The notes: generated from the letters alone by a model not told the origin. A stretch of DNA of 64,000 nt from Leifsonia sp. TF02-11 (GCF_017565305.1 NZ_JAGEKP010000015.1:1-64000), one strand, 5' to 3'. Shown: positions 1 through 8,466, counted from the stretch's first letter. Numbers and translations: made by a program.

Positions 1-141
1 AGACAAGTTGACAAACATAGAAGCGTCGAAAGCCCGGAACGCAGCCCGCGGGAGTGAACTACGATCGACGGCCAGGCAGACGGACAACCCAACAAACACG
101 GCGCCGCTCGCGGCTCATTCACCTCTGCCCGTCACATGAGA

Positions 142-170
142 CGAGCCCGCGCCAGATTGGCGTGGGCTCG
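142..170 (-). terminator. Hairpin just past the end of the 178-459 gene
   Basis: Arms at 142-154 and 158-170 pair over 13 bp with one G-U-type wobble around a 3-base loop. It lies 7 bases beyond the stop codon of the leftward gene. No T-run follows on the minus strand, so it is a terminator-like or transcript-protecting hairpin. The rest of 1-177 shows nothing recognisable. Confidence 0.45.
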
Positions 171-177
171 CGGGTTG

Positions 178-459
178 TTATTGGCAGCTGTCGCAGCCCA
201 GGTCGTCCATCGGGTCGATCGGGACCAGATACTCGAGGGTGTCGCCTTGATAGTGGGCGTCGCCGAGTTCGTCGTCGGTGGCGTGTTCTTGGATCCAGGT
301 GTTGGCGGCGGCGGGTTCTCCGAGTGCTCGGAGGAGGCCGGCGAGGGCTTCGACTTCGATGCAGCTGAGCCGGGGTGCCAGGTCGGCTGTGAGGTCGTGT
401 TTGCTGAACACGGCCGTGAAGTGGATGAGCTCGTTGCTGTCACTGATGAGGGTGCTCAT
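178..459 (-). CDS. Small acidic hypothetical protein (93 aa)
   Basis: I do not recognise this family. The protein is acidic and ends in a Cys-x-x-Cys pair (CDSC) in its last five residues, which could bind a metal or form a disulfide. It has no membrane segment or signal peptide. The start is the ATG at 457-459, which has a strong GGGAGG ribosome-binding site on the minus strand. It is the last of three leftward small genes. A 19-bp inverted repeat separates it from the next gene upstream, and a stable hairpin follows its stop. The setting suggests a gene carried by an integrated mobile element. The function is unknown. Confidence 0.6.
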   Translation of the reverse strand: MSTLISDSNELIHFTAVFSKHDLTADLAPRLSCIEVEALAGLLRALGEPAAANTWIQEHATDDELGDAHYQGDTLEYLVPIDPMDDLGCDSCQ

Positions 460-476
460 GATCGTTTCCTCCCTGC

Positions 477-626
477 TGGTTGGTGTGCCGTGAAGGCACG
501 CAGTGCCGATCAGGGAGACCCGCCCGGAGTGCCACCCGGTAGGGCGACGCCAGTCGGCCCCGTCAGGGGCTTGCGCGCAGGGTGCGCGACCGAACGATCG
601 CCGCAGGCTTCACGGCACACCAACCA
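477..626. repeat. Perfect 19-bp inverted repeat enclosing 112 bp
   Basis: Positions 477-495 (TGGTTGGTGTGCCGTGAAG) recur exactly as the reverse complement at 608-626. The 112 bp between hold no gene I can support. The left arm abuts the ribosome-binding site of the 178-459 gene. This could be the termini of a very small non-autonomous element, a large stem-loop in the leftward transcript, or a pair of protein-binding sites. Confidence 0.7.
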
Positions 627-662
627 ACCAGGTGAGGTGACAAGGTGCATCGAACAGTGGGG

Positions 663-953
663 TCAGCGTCGACGCTCGATCGTCCGCGGTGGTTTCGAGC
701 GGACGGCGTCCTTCCACACCCACCCTTCGTGGGTCTGGCCATCGCGGGCGGTGAACCGAACGCGGACGGCGTGCTCGTTCCACGCCACCACCTCAACTTC
801 CGGTCGCACAACCGCTTCGTGGAAGCGCACGTACGCAATCGCCGGCGCTGGCACGGTAGCAACGACGGCCGGGTCGTGGTCGAGATCGACCTCCTCTTCG
901 GTCAGCCAGACGGGTCGGGGCCGGGTGACGATTTGCTCGATCACTCGGTCCAT
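663..953 (-). CDS. Small hypothetical protein (96 aa)
   Basis: The protein starts MDRVIEQIV and has a likely small beta-rich core (stretches around AIAYVRFHEAVV, VEVVAWNEHAVRVRF and HEGWVWKDAV) with a basic tail. I know no function. Proteins of this pattern occur in actinobacterial integrative elements, which is a weak memory-based resemblance. I chose the ATG at 951-953 because the residues upstream of it in the longer frame overlap the neighbouring gene and look non-coding. Its ribosome-binding site is weak. It lies 35 bp downstream of the 989-1258 gene in the same direction and is probably co-transcribed from the SOS-box promoter. Confidence 0.5.
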   Translation of the reverse strand: MDRVIEQIVTRPRPVWLTEEEVDLDHDPAVVATVPAPAIAYVRFHEAVVRPEVEVVAWNEHAVRVRFTARDGQTHEGWVWKDAVRSKPPRTIERRR

Positions 954-988
954 CCCGGATCCCGGGTAGCGGCTGTTCTGTCCCACCG

Positions 989-1258
989 TCAGGCGGGGTC
1001 GACGTCGACCAGCACCCAGCCGGTGCCGACGGACTGCAACTGCATCGAACGGACTTCGGAGGGGTCCTGGTCTGAGATGGCGACAATTGACCACCCGACG
1101 AGCCGCTCGGCGGGGTGGGTGAGCGCGTCGTGTACTGCGGAAGAGCGAACGGGTTCAGCTGCGATGACGCGGTAGCGGTGATCGCGCCAAACGAGCCGGT
1201 TCGGGGTCCCGGAATCGGTCCAGATGTGGACGATGTCAGCGGCGGGAGCAATGCTCAT
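989..1258 (-). CDS. Small protein resembling DUF6504 (89 aa)
   Basis: The N-terminal half reads like the short DUF6504-type module (a pattern of V-x-x-W-T-D-x-G-x-P-x-R-L-V-W-R, then a Tyr-Arg-Val strand). That module is often found beside Y-family polymerases or SOS genes in actinobacteria. The assignment is from memory and unconfirmed. The start is the ATG at 1256-1258 with a GGAGG site 7-8 bases upstream. The gene reads away from a LexA-type box at 1307-1322, about 50 bp upstream of its start, so DNA-damage induction is likely. No polymerase gene is present in the window. Confidence 0.6.
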   Translation of the reverse strand: MSIAPAADIVHIWTDSGTPNRLVWRDHRYRVIAAEPVRSSAVHDALTHPAERLVGWSIVAISDQDPSEVRSMQLQSVGTGWVLVDVDPA

Positions 1259-1306
1259 GACCAGTTCCTCCGATCGGGTAGCGGGTGTCGGTCTTACTGG
1301 CCACAA

Positions 1307-1322
1307 TAGAACATATGTTCGA
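1307..1322. promoter_or_regulatory. LexA/SOS box between divergent genes
   Basis: TAGAACATATGTTCGA contains the perfect 12-bp palindrome GAACATATGTTC (1309-1320). It matches 13 of 14 positions of the Gram-positive SOS consensus CGAACRNRYGTTYG. It sits between the leftward 989-1258 gene and the rightward 1341-1700 gene and could control both. Confidence 0.8.
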
Positions 1323-1340
1323 ATGTTTGGGTGGTGGGTC

Positions 1341-1700
1341 ATGAGGGTTCTGCAGGCCGGAGAGCGCGTCTGGCTAGTCGTCGCCGACGCTGGAACGCGC
1401 ATCCATTTCGTGATCGAGTACGGGCCGGCGGTGCATCAGCGCACCCACGAAACGCTGATGATGTACCGGGTCGACCACTTCACGATCAAGCGCGCCGAGC
1501 GGTGGCCGCTCGGATACTACGACGAGCTTCAACACGCGATCGACGCATGTGCGCTGAGCTTGGGGATGCCGAATTTCCTGGCTCCGATTACCGCTCCTGA
1601 CGGTTCGATCGTGAGCCCAGAAGAGCAGAAGGCTCGTTGGCAGGTCGGGCGTGATCCCCGCACGGGCCTGCAGATGCGATCCGTTGTAACGCGGTACTGA
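1341..1700 (+). CDS. Hypothetical protein, probably SOS-regulated (119 aa)
   Basis: This is a soluble protein beginning MRVLQAGERVWLVV. It looks like a small beta-rich domain followed by a helix (YYDELQHAIDACALSLG), and I do not recognise the family. Two starts are possible: ATG at 1341 or ATG at 1323. I prefer 1341 because 1323 directly abuts the SOS box, leaving no room for a leader. The promoter region is shared with the divergent 989-1258 gene. The following 120 bp to the next gene contain nothing I recognise. Confidence 0.55.
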   Translation: MRVLQAGERVWLVVADAGTRIHFVIEYGPAVHQRTHETLMMYRVDHFTIKRAERWPLGYYDELQHAIDACALSLGMPNFLAPITAPDGSIVSPEEQKARWQVGRDPRTGLQMRSVVTRY

Positions 1701-1824
1701 GTTCGCAGAAGTTGCGGACGTCGGCCCCGGATTGACCCCAGTAAGCGGGTAGTGGGTCGCTGATCTTCCACCGTCGTGTCGTGTCAGGGTGGTGATGACG
1801 GCCATAGCTGACTTGGAGAAGATG

Positions 1825-3888
1825 ATGGCGCGTATTTCCCAAGCGGAGCAGCGGCAAATCGTTGATTGGGCGACGAAGGCGATAGTTCGACGATGGCGGA
1901 GATCTCGTAAGTGGCGAATCCTATGTGCCTGGATCGTCGGCGTGGTCGGTGTCGCCCTGGGCCTCGCGATGTTCGTCGTGCCAAATCTGAGCGGTTGGCA
2001 ACGGTTGCCATACTCCTTTACCGCTGGAGTTCTCATCGGTCTCGCATATCAGCTGATGCCGAACCGTGGGAACGCGTCAGCCTCACCGCGGCGTCGAGTA
2101 TACATATTTGCGTTTGCGCTGTCCGGAGCAGCTGCCGCGACCGTTGGTATACTCGCAGCCCTTGTCGCACCTGGTTGGTGGGCGGCGGGGTTGAGCGTTG
2201 CGACCGCCGCGCTCGCGGTTGGACTTGCGGAGCGTTATCCGGGCAAGTACATACCTTTCGCATTCTTGCTGCCGGTCGCTCTGGACGCATGGATGTTGCT
2301 GCAGCTTTCCACCTCAGGAGACCGCACGCAGCTTGTTGTCGTTCTGACGCTTTTCGTGCCCGCGTTTGCCGTAGCAATTGTCCTCACAGTCTGGGCGTTC
2401 AAGCTTCGCAACCTTCCGTCGGCTGAGTACGCGAAAGCGACCGAAGTCGCCCGAGGCGTGCTTTGGGCATGGATTTTGTTGTTGGCCGCGACCCTAGCTT
2501 GGAGCGCGAGCGGCCTCAAGCTCGGCAGCGGTGAGCAATTTGACCCGCTCGTGTTCGCTATCCCGCTGGTCACCTTCGGGTCAGTGATCGCAACTGCGAC
2601 GACGGGATGGACTCGATATCGAGAGGCGCGCTTACAGCTAGATGCTGACGATCAGCCGGCAGCAGAAGCAAAGCTAACCAGCTCCGAACAAGATGGCCAG
2701 CCAGCAATTCCTTCGCATGTGCGGGGGCTAGTTGAAGGGCTGATGAGACTGAGATCAAACTTCCTCCGGAACTTTGCCCGACCACGAGAAGACCCGGATG
2801 GCGAACCCGCCAGACACTCGTTACCGACGCCTCTCGCATCAGCTGGAGACCTCGTCGCTCTGATGCTTCGCGCCGGTGTAGGGGCACGTTACGAAGGACG
2901 CTTCGACAAAATCGACTGGGTCTACCGACTGCGGTACCGTGGCGAGGAATGTCGACTTCAGCTTGGTCGATCCGGCCTCTGGGCCGACTTCTGGATTGGG
3001 GAAGATGAAGGCGCGCGGCTCGCAGACCAACTCGGCAAGCAGTTGACGAAGGCTTTGAGGTTCCTGCATCAGAACGGTCTGAGGGATGCTATCGATGCTG
3101 GAATCAGCGTCAATGCAGTGGAGGTTGTCAACCAGTTCTTCCGTTACCGGGGGATGGTCAACTACTTCATTGCGCAGCTGCGAGGCCTCCGAGGTGCACC
3201 GATGCCTGAGGTCGACAGGTCGACGTTTACGGTTCACGACTTCGAGAGTGGAAAACAGGTCCCGGCACCCGACTTCATTGCAGACACAATGAGCTACTTT
3301 TCGGAGTTTCAGAATGAGCAGCAAAGGGCCGGGGAGATTGCACACGTGGCTACTGCTCTCGTAGCGTCTTACTTCGCCTACATCGAGCATGTATCGGTCC
3401 TCCTCGCCGCGTACTCGTCTGCCGCTTCCGAAGATGGATTCGCCGTAAGCGAGCTACTGCGAGAATCATGGGCCGTCAAATTCGACGTAGCGTTCGCTGA
3501 TGTCTCGATCGGGAGCGCGAAGAGCGACCTGAGTCTCATGGCTTCCCGATTCAGAAACCCCCTCTTGCATGGAGGCGCCGGTCGCGCCGCCGACGGAATG
3601 TATGTCGAAGTCCTTCCTGACGTGGTCGCTCTGGCCACGGAGGATGGCTCACCCACCGACCAGTTCATGCTCTGGAAGCCGAGCCTGACTGCCGAGGAGA
3701 TCGACTGGATACTAAGCAGAATCGCCCGCATTGATGCGGCCCTCGAATCTCACCCATACTGGGTGGCGGTATCCGCTGGGGCCCCGTCGAATTTCAGCCG
3801 CGATCGCGTGCGGAAGGCGTTGAGCGCCCAGCGAAGCGGAAACGCCGGCCAACTCGCCCGCGCAATGGCAGAAGCCTTAGACGACTGA
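1825..3888 (+). CDS. Large multi-pass membrane protein with a HEPN-like C-terminal motif
   Basis: A GTG at 1789 would give 699 aa. I prefer the ATG at 1825 (687 aa), because a GGAG lies exactly 6 bases before it. The first ~265 residues hold about seven to eight hydrophobic segments, starting with RILCAWIVGVVGVALGLAMF. The remaining ~420 residues are soluble. Near the end, R577 and H582 (RNPLLHGG) form an Rx4H motif of the kind that is the catalytic signature of HEPN ribonucleases and Apea-like HEPN proteins. That match rests on one motif only. Base composition is visibly less GC-rich than in genes beyond 6 kb, consistent with horizontal acquisition. The function is unknown; a membrane-tethered defence or stress RNase is one possibility. 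Confidence 0.6.
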   Translation: MARISQAEQRQIVDWATKAIVRRWRRSRKWRILCAWIVGVVGVALGLAMFVVPNLSGWQRLPYSFTAGVLIGLAYQLMPNRGNASASPRRRVYIFAFALSGAAAATVGILAALVAPGWWAAGLSVATAALAVGLAERYPGKYIPFAFLLPVALDAWMLLQLSTSGDRTQLVVVLTLFVPAFAVAIVLTVWAFKLRNLPSAEYAKATEVARGVLWAWILLLAATLAWSASGLKLGSGEQFDPLVFAIPLVTFGSVIATATTGWTRYREARLQLDADDQPAAEAKLTSSEQDGQPAIPSHVRGLVEGLMRLRSNFLRNFARPREDPDGEPARHSLPTPLASAGDLVALMLRAGVGARYEGRFDKIDWVYRLRYRGEECRLQLGRSGLWADFWIGEDEGARLADQLGKQLTKALRFLHQNGLRDAIDAGISVNAVEVVNQFFRYRGMVNYFIAQLRGLRGAPMPEVDRSTFTVHDFESGKQVPAPDFIADTMSYFSEFQNEQQRAGEIAHVATALVASYFAYIEHVSVLLAAYSSAASEDGFAVSELLRESWAVKFDVAFADVSIGSAKSDLSLMASRFRNPLLHGGAGRAADGMYVEVLPDVVALATEDGSPTDQFMLWKPSLTAEEIDWILSRIARIDAALESHPYWVAVSAGAPSNFSRDRVRKALSAQRSGNAGQLARAMAEALDD

Positions 3889-3949
3889 CGGGCAAATTCA
3901 TAAGCTTTCATCCGCCGCGCAGATACCGGTCAGTCGGAGTTGGGACCGC

Positions 3950-4765
3950 ATGGAGGAGCAGTATTCACCAAGGTACACACGCCTAGACGCGTTCGAGTCC
4001 GCCGCAGCTCAAGCCGCCGGCGCGGTGCTGCAACATGCGTTCGACAGGCTGACTAGCCTCATCGAGTCCGGGCGGACCGTCGTATCGAACGCCTCGGGTT
4101 CCACGTTGGAGCGCGATGACGAACTCACGCCGTACAACCCGATTAGCTACCAGCTCGCCTACTTCGCACTCGTTTCCGTAGATCATTTACGATTCGTGCG
4201 AGACGCGATCAGTACCCGACAGGATCTTGCAGTAATGGCCGAGTACTCCGTTATCCGCAGCGCGATTGAAGCTAGCGCCTATGCGGTCTGGCTAGCGACC
4301 GGGGGTACTCGCATCAAGCGAGTCAAGAATTCACTCCGGTTGTCCTGGGATTCGGCAAGCGACGCCGCCGCGTTGATGCGTGTCGCCGGCGACGATCGCA
4401 ACCACCTTCTAGAGATCGAGGATCGCCTTCTCGAGATCCAGGCAGCCGGTCCGGCTCGCCAAGGTTCGATCGAAAACATGCCCTCGATCACCGAGGTGCT
4501 GATGATCGCCGACCGGCACGTCAATACCGGCCAAATCTCGGGGCTCGAAGCTTGGCGGATTTGCAGCGGAATTGCGCATTCAAACCCTCAGGTTGCCCTC
4601 GCTCTGCTCGAGCACACCTGGATTGACAAGGACGGAGGCCTCTCTCGAATAGCGAACAATGTCGACCTGCTCGCAACTGTCTACGAGATCGGTGTTACGT
4701 ACCTTGAAGCCGCTCTTGCAGCATGGCGCAGACTTGCAGAGAACCCTGCGGCCGCGCTTCGGTGA
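3950..4765 (+). CDS. Hypothetical helical protein (271 aa)
   Basis: This is a soluble, mainly helical protein with no signal peptide. A conserved-looking core (RSAIEASAYAVWL, then RIKRVKNSL, then WRICSGIAHS) resembles a widespread family of uncharacterised bacterial proteins that I can describe but not name. The 'SGIAHS' segment recalls HEPN-like helical bundles, though no clear catalytic pair is visible. It follows the membrane HEPN-like gene by 61 bp in the same direction, so the two may be an operon. It is convergent with the 4774-5691 gene, only 8 bp away. Confidence 0.6.
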   Translation: MEEQYSPRYTRLDAFESAAAQAAGAVLQHAFDRLTSLIESGRTVVSNASGSTLERDDELTPYNPISYQLAYFALVSVDHLRFVRDAISTRQDLAVMAEYSVIRSAIEASAYAVWLATGGTRIKRVKNSLRLSWDSASDAAALMRVAGDDRNHLLEIEDRLLEIQAAGPARQGSIENMPSITEVLMIADRHVNTGQISGLEAWRICSGIAHSNPQVALALLEHTWIDKDGGLSRIANNVDLLATVYEIGVTYLEAALAAWRRLAENPAAALR

Positions 4766-4773
4766 GTTGTCGC

Positions 4774-5691
4774 CTACTGGGGTAAACCAGAAAGAAAGTC
4801 GTTCACCTGCCTGCTGATAACTGCCGCCAGAACGTTAGTGCCGACCTTATCGAGGAACTGGCCAATCCGGGAGACAATACTGTGGACTCTCCCCAGGTCA
4901 GCTGACCCTGCGATCTCCCCATCAAGAAGCTCGAGCTCGGAAGAGACGTCACGCCTAACGCTCTCGGGAAGTACAGGCATGGACTGCTGAAGGAGCGACG
5001 AAAGCTCCATCGCTCCCGAAAGCCATTCGCTCGGGGGTGTATGGATGGTCTGCGAGAAATGCGAGCTGTTATTGGCGATGTTTGCATTGCCGTTAATCAC
5101 CGTTGAGTGATGCACGACTCCATCCTGGGATTCATCATTCACGCTTGTCCCGTTCTCTACCCTCCGTGAGCCCTTGGTCGTCACTCGTGGGCGCAGCGGC
5201 CCGCCATGGCCCCACGCTCCCGGCCCCTCGACGAAGCCTTCCTGCTCCAGCCAGTCACCTACACGTTGGATGTCGTCTTCGGTATAAACGACGCCTAGGA
5301 AGTTTGGTTCCCCATTCAAGAAGCCAGCCGGCGTGGGGGCGCGACCCTCCTCCTGTTCCTCGTAGATCCAACGTAAGTACGTGTCGCGGAGTTGCTTGCG
5401 TCGAGCGACCACCGATCTGCGGAACGTATCGAATTGCTGATAGGCGTCGGCTCCTTTCGGGGTGACGATTACCCCACCGATTCCGGCAAGGGAGTCAAAG
5501 AAGTCGACCCACCCACGGTCCTTCATGCGGCGACACTCGTCCTGCAGATCGAACGAACCGAGGTCACGCATTTGGATGAGCTTGTCGTTCAACTCGGCGA
5601 GTGAAACATCGCTCGCCGTGTGGTGCCCAGCAAGCTCGAATAATGCAGCCAGGATCCGCAGCCGGCGCGCCTCTTCCTGCGAAAGATCCAT
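4774..5691 (-). CDS. Winged-helix hypothetical protein with Asn/Gly-rich linker (305 aa)
   Basis: The N-terminal ~90 residues (LSQEEARRLRILAALFELAG through GWVDFFDSL..VTPKGADAY) look like a winged-helix module. A second winged-helix-like segment covers roughly residues 95-185. A polar stretch follows (NGNANIANNSSHFSQ) of the short beta-coil kind seen before C-terminal helical domains in stress and defence proteins, then a helical tail. The start is the ATG at 5689-5691 with an AAGGGG site 7 bases upstream; an upstream in-frame start at 5739 is less likely. The function is unknown. The gene closes the accessory island. Confidence 0.6.
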   Translation of the reverse strand: MDLSQEEARRLRILAALFELAGHHTASDVSLAELNDKLIQMRDLGSFDLQDECRRMKDRGWVDFFDSLAGIGGVIVTPKGADAYQQFDTFRRSVVARRKQLRDTYLRWIYEEQEEGRAPTPAGFLNGEPNFLGVVYTEDDIQRVGDWLEQEGFVEGPGAWGHGGPLRPRVTTKGSRRVENGTSVNDESQDGVVHHSTVINGNANIANNSSHFSQTIHTPPSEWLSGAMELSSLLQQSMPVLPESVRRDVSSELELLDGEIAGSADLGRVHSIVSRIGQFLDKVGTNVLAAVISRQVNDFLSGLPQ

Positions 5692-5938
5692 AACATACCC
5701 CTTTGGTGACTTCTCCAAATGGAGGTTATCGGCACCCACTGCTGGATCGCCTATTTGCGCTACGCGGTCCTCGGGTAAGGGAGGCAGTGATAGCCCTGCC
5801 TAGCGGGCCCGTATGACAACAATTTGACAACACTCGGGCGAAACTGGAGCCAATTGAAGAACATCGAGGACAACTACGAATCACCGTGGTTCCGGGGATC
5901 TTGGAAGACGAGAAGCTGTCCGCTGACCCGCGGCTAGA

Positions 5939-5961
5939 GTTCGAATCCCACGCCCTCCGCA
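5939..5961 (+). other. Partial tRNA 3' end, candidate attachment-site scar
   Basis: GTTCGAATCCCACGCCCTCC followed by GCA has the T-loop, the 3' half of the T-stem and the 3' acceptor strand of a Ser- or Leu-type tRNA. The 5' T-stem strand and the rest of the tRNA are absent. A stable hairpin follows at once, as after real tRNA genes. This is what is left at the distal end of an island integrated into a tRNA gene. The intact tRNA and any integrase would then lie left of this window. The rest of 5692-6161 holds no gene I can support. Confidence 0.6.
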
Positions 5962-5969
5962 GAATCCGA

Positions 5970-6007
5970 TGGCCTGGAATCCCAGTAATTGACGGGATCC
6001 CGGGCCA
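5970..6007 (+). terminator. Hairpin after the tRNA-like fragment
   Basis: Arms 5970-5983 and 5994-6007 pair over 14 positions with one mismatch and one wobble around a 10-base loop. Its place 9 bases after a tRNA 3' end suggests it was that tRNA's terminator. No clear T-run follows. Confidence 0.45.
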
Positions 6008-6161
6008 CAATGTGTTCGCAGGTGTGTCGATTCGCCCGCAAGGACGAGCGCCTCGTGCTTCCCGCCGGTATCGAGCCGGCGAGCAATACGTGGGCGCGAA
6101 GAATGGTGGTGGCGCCGTGATCCGCGCCTGAACGTCGGAGTGGCGCACATCGCCGACCGGC

Positions 6162-6851
6162 CTAGCTTTCTTCGCTAGGGCGTCTGATGACTGGCGCGAA
6201 GGGTTGAGGGCAGCCGGACATATGTTGGACGCCACCCGAATCGGGAAGGAGTCGTGAGCCGTCAGCTCGTGCGAGCAGCGTCGAAGACGCTTGTGCGAAG
6301 GTCTTCACTACCGCTTCGCCATCCACGTTCTCGTTTCTGCTGATCTGGTGCAACACCAGACCGTCTTCGAGCGCCAGCAGTTGCGCGGCAACGACGTCAG
6401 GCTCTTCAGGTGGGGAGAAGTCGCCAGCCCGGATACCTGACTCGATGATGTCTCGGTAGATGCTCCTCTCTGCGATCCAGAGGTCGCTGAGTAGCTCGGC
6501 ATGCGGCTGGCTTCGCCGCGCGAGACCGTGCATCTCGTAGAGCAGCCGGATCATCTTCTCATCCGCCCAGCCCGGAACACCTGCGCGCATGACGTTGAGG
6601 AGATTCGTCCACGCGTCGACCTCAGGGTCGATTGCCCCGCGCCTGCCGTCGATATAGCGTGCGACGATGTCGCGGTGCACGGCCATGAGGAGATCGCTCT
6701 GGTCGGGGAAGTGATACAGGACCGCGCCCGGCGAAAGATTGGCTTCGGCGGCGATCTCGCGCACCCGAATGCCTTCTAGCCCACGCTCGGCCACAATCCG
6801 TCCGACCGCATCGAGAACGCTCCGTCGACTTGGGGCTCCATCTCTTCCCAT
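6162..6851 (-). CDS. TetR/AcrR-family transcriptional regulator (229 aa)
   Basis: The N-terminal helix-turn-helix spans residues ~10-55 (SRRSVLDAVGRIVAERG, then VREIAAEANLSPGAVLYHF), the classic TetR signature. A ~170-residue helical ligand domain follows, with a tail about 30 residues longer than usual. It is transcribed divergently from the permease/HisD/ThDP operon. The 106-bp gap carries two 14-bp direct repeats over the likely promoter, so it probably represses that operon and itself. The inducer is presumably the operon's substrate. Confidence 0.85.
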   Translation of the reverse strand: MGRDGAPSRRSVLDAVGRIVAERGLEGIRVREIAAEANLSPGAVLYHFPDQSDLLMAVHRDIVARYIDGRRGAIDPEVDAWTNLLNVMRAGVPGWADEKMIRLLYEMHGLARRSQPHAELLSDLWIAERSIYRDIIESGIRAGDFSPPEEPDVVAAQLLALEDGLVLHQISRNENVDGEAVVKTFAQASSTLLARADGSRLLPDSGGVQHMSGCPQPFAPVIRRPSEES

Positions 6852-6872
6852 ATGAGAAGACTGCCACGCGTG

Positions 6873-6926
6873 TTGACAAACCGCTACGTTTTCCTGATCA
6901 TGTGTTCAACTCGATCATTTGTTCAA
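6873..6926 (+). promoter_or_regulatory. Promoter and direct-repeat operator for the permease operon
   Basis: A TTGACA -35 at 6873-6878 is followed after 17 bp by GATCAT (6896-6901), a 4/6 match to a -10. The -10 lies inside the first of two direct repeats, GATCATGTGTTCAA (6896-6909) and GATCATTTGTTCAA (6913-6926), with a 17-bp period and one mismatch. These are likely binding sites for the divergent TetR regulator. Confidence 0.5.
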
Positions 6927-6957
6927 GAATCCCGCTTGCGACGAAGGAGTCCATGAA

Positions 6958-8466
6958 ATGGATGTGTTTGTGGAAGAGCCGGTGAGAGCCGGCCAACCCG
7001 TTTTCCGCAAGACTCTGCGCCGAGCAGACATCGTCTTTCTCTCGATCAGTGCAGTCATCGGCATTGACACCATCGCGCAGATCGCCGCCACTGGCGGTGC
7101 TCAGGCGTTCACCTGGGCACTCGTGATCGCGGTGACTTTCATGTTGCCCTACGCGCTGATCATGGCGGAGCTCGGGAGCACATTCCATGAGGAGGGCGGC
7201 CCGTACATTTGGGTTCGACTCGCCTTCGGCAAGCTCGCCGCCGCGATCGCGACGCTGTTCTATTGGGTGACCAATCCGATCTGGATGGGAGGGTCGCTCG
7301 CCTTCATCACAGCCGCGACGTGGAACACATATATCTCGCCGATTCCATCAGGGGGCGTCGGTGACATCTCCGTCAAGTTCTGCTTCATCTGGCTGGCTAT
7401 AGCTACGGCTGTCGTCGGCCTGCGGCATGGCAAACGAATCGTCGCCGCCGGTGCTATCGCCAAGGTCGGACTCATCATCGTGTTCGTCGTGACCGTCATC
7501 ATCTATGCCGTTCAGCACGGTGTGCACGGTTACGCTGTCGGCGGATATACACCGACTGTGGCGGGCTTTCTCGCGGTCACGCCCGTGCTCTTGTTCGCAG
7601 TAGTGGGATTCGAGGCGCCGAACGGGGCCGCTGAGGAGATGCATAATCCGAAGCGCGATGTACCGCGCGCGATCGCGTCTTCGGGAACGGTCGCGGTCCT
7701 GTGCTATCTGGTGCCGATCTTCGCGATCTTGGCGGTTCTGCCGGCCGACAAGATTCACGGTGCGAGTGGCTTCCTCGATGCCGTCAGGGAGGTGTTCACC
7801 GTCTACGGGCCGGCAGCGCAGCCCATGGTCGTCGTAGCGGCGATCCTCTTCATCTTCGCTGTTTTCACCCAGGCGAGCGCATGGATGATCGCGTCCGATC
7901 GCGTCCAGGCCGCGGCGGCGTCTGAGGGTGCCTTTCCCCGGTACTTCGGTAAGTTCTCGCCGCGGCTAGGAACCCCCGTACGCATGAACGTCTTCTCCGG
8001 TGTGATCGCAACCATCTTCGCCATCGCCGCGACGCTTCTGCTCCAGGGATCCACCGCAGCGGTCTTCACCGTCGTGCTCACCGTTGCGATCTCGACCCTG
8101 CTGCTGTCATACCTGCTGATATTCCCCACGGCCTTGGTGCTTCGCCGAAAAAGGCCCGAAACGGATCGTCCCTACCGTGTCCCGGGGGGCGCAGCCGGCA
8201 TCTGGATCTGCGCAATTCTGATCTACCTCTGGGTTCTCCTCGGATCGTGGGTGGCGGTTTTCCCAGGCACCATCGAGCACGCTCTCGGCCTCGACTACAA
8301 CTTCCGCAACATCTGGGGCGTGGATCAAGAGACCTTCGAGATGTTCACCGTTGGAACGCTTCTCGTCCTGGTCCTCATCGCTGTCGCCGGTTTCGTGTGG
8401 GGACGCCTCGCCCAGCCGTCCACTCTGTCCACAACCAACCCGTCGAATGAGAACGAACATGCCTGA
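6958..8466 (+). CDS. APC-superfamily amino acid permease (502 aa)
   Basis: This is an integral membrane transporter with about 12 hydrophobic segments. The first starts at [23 protein letters not shown], the usual unwound TM1 region of APC permeases. The segment [21 protein letters not shown] is the conserved TM6-loop motif (GFE..xxxEE..NP.R..P). The start is the ATG at 6958 with a GAAGGAG site 8 bases upstream. Its stop overlaps the next gene's ATG, so coupled translation is likely. It probably imports the amino-group-bearing substrate of the HisD-like and ThDP enzymes. The substrate cannot be read from sequence. Confidence 0.88.
   Translation: MDVFVEEPVRAGQPVFRKTLRRADIVFLSISAVIGIDTIAQIAATGGAQAFTWALVIAVTFMLPYALIMAELGSTFHEEGGPYIWVRLAFGKLAAAIATLFYWVTNPIWMGGSLAFITAATWNTYISPIPSGGVGDISVKFCFIWLAIATAVVGLRHGKRIVAAGAIAKVGLIIVFVVTVIIYAVQHGVHGYAVGGYTPTVAGFLAVTPVLLFAVVGFEAPNGAAEEMHNPKRDVPRAIASSGTVAVLCYLVPIFAILAVLPADKIHGASGFLDAVREVFTVYGPAAQPMVVVAAILFIFAVFTQASAWMIASDRVQAAAASEGAFPRYFGKFSPRLGTPVRMNVFSGVIATIFAIAATLLLQGSTAAVFTVVLTVAISTLLLSYLLIFPTALVLRRKRPETDRPYRVPGGAAGIWICAILIYLWVLLGSWVAVFPGTIEHALGLDYNFRNIWGVDQETFEMFTVGTLLVLVLIAVAGFVWGRLAQPSTLSTTNPSNENEHA

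Noticed and set aside
136-969. Plus-strand frame of 277 codons over the small leftward genes
   Set aside because: The minus-strand genes have clean ribosome-binding sites and sensible composition; the plus frame looks like an antisense shadow.
5881-6150. Minus-strand reading frame of 89 codons containing GFCGGRGIRTL
   Set aside because: This peptide pattern is the usual artefact of translating across a tRNA 3' end; it overlaps the tRNA-like fragment and hairpin.
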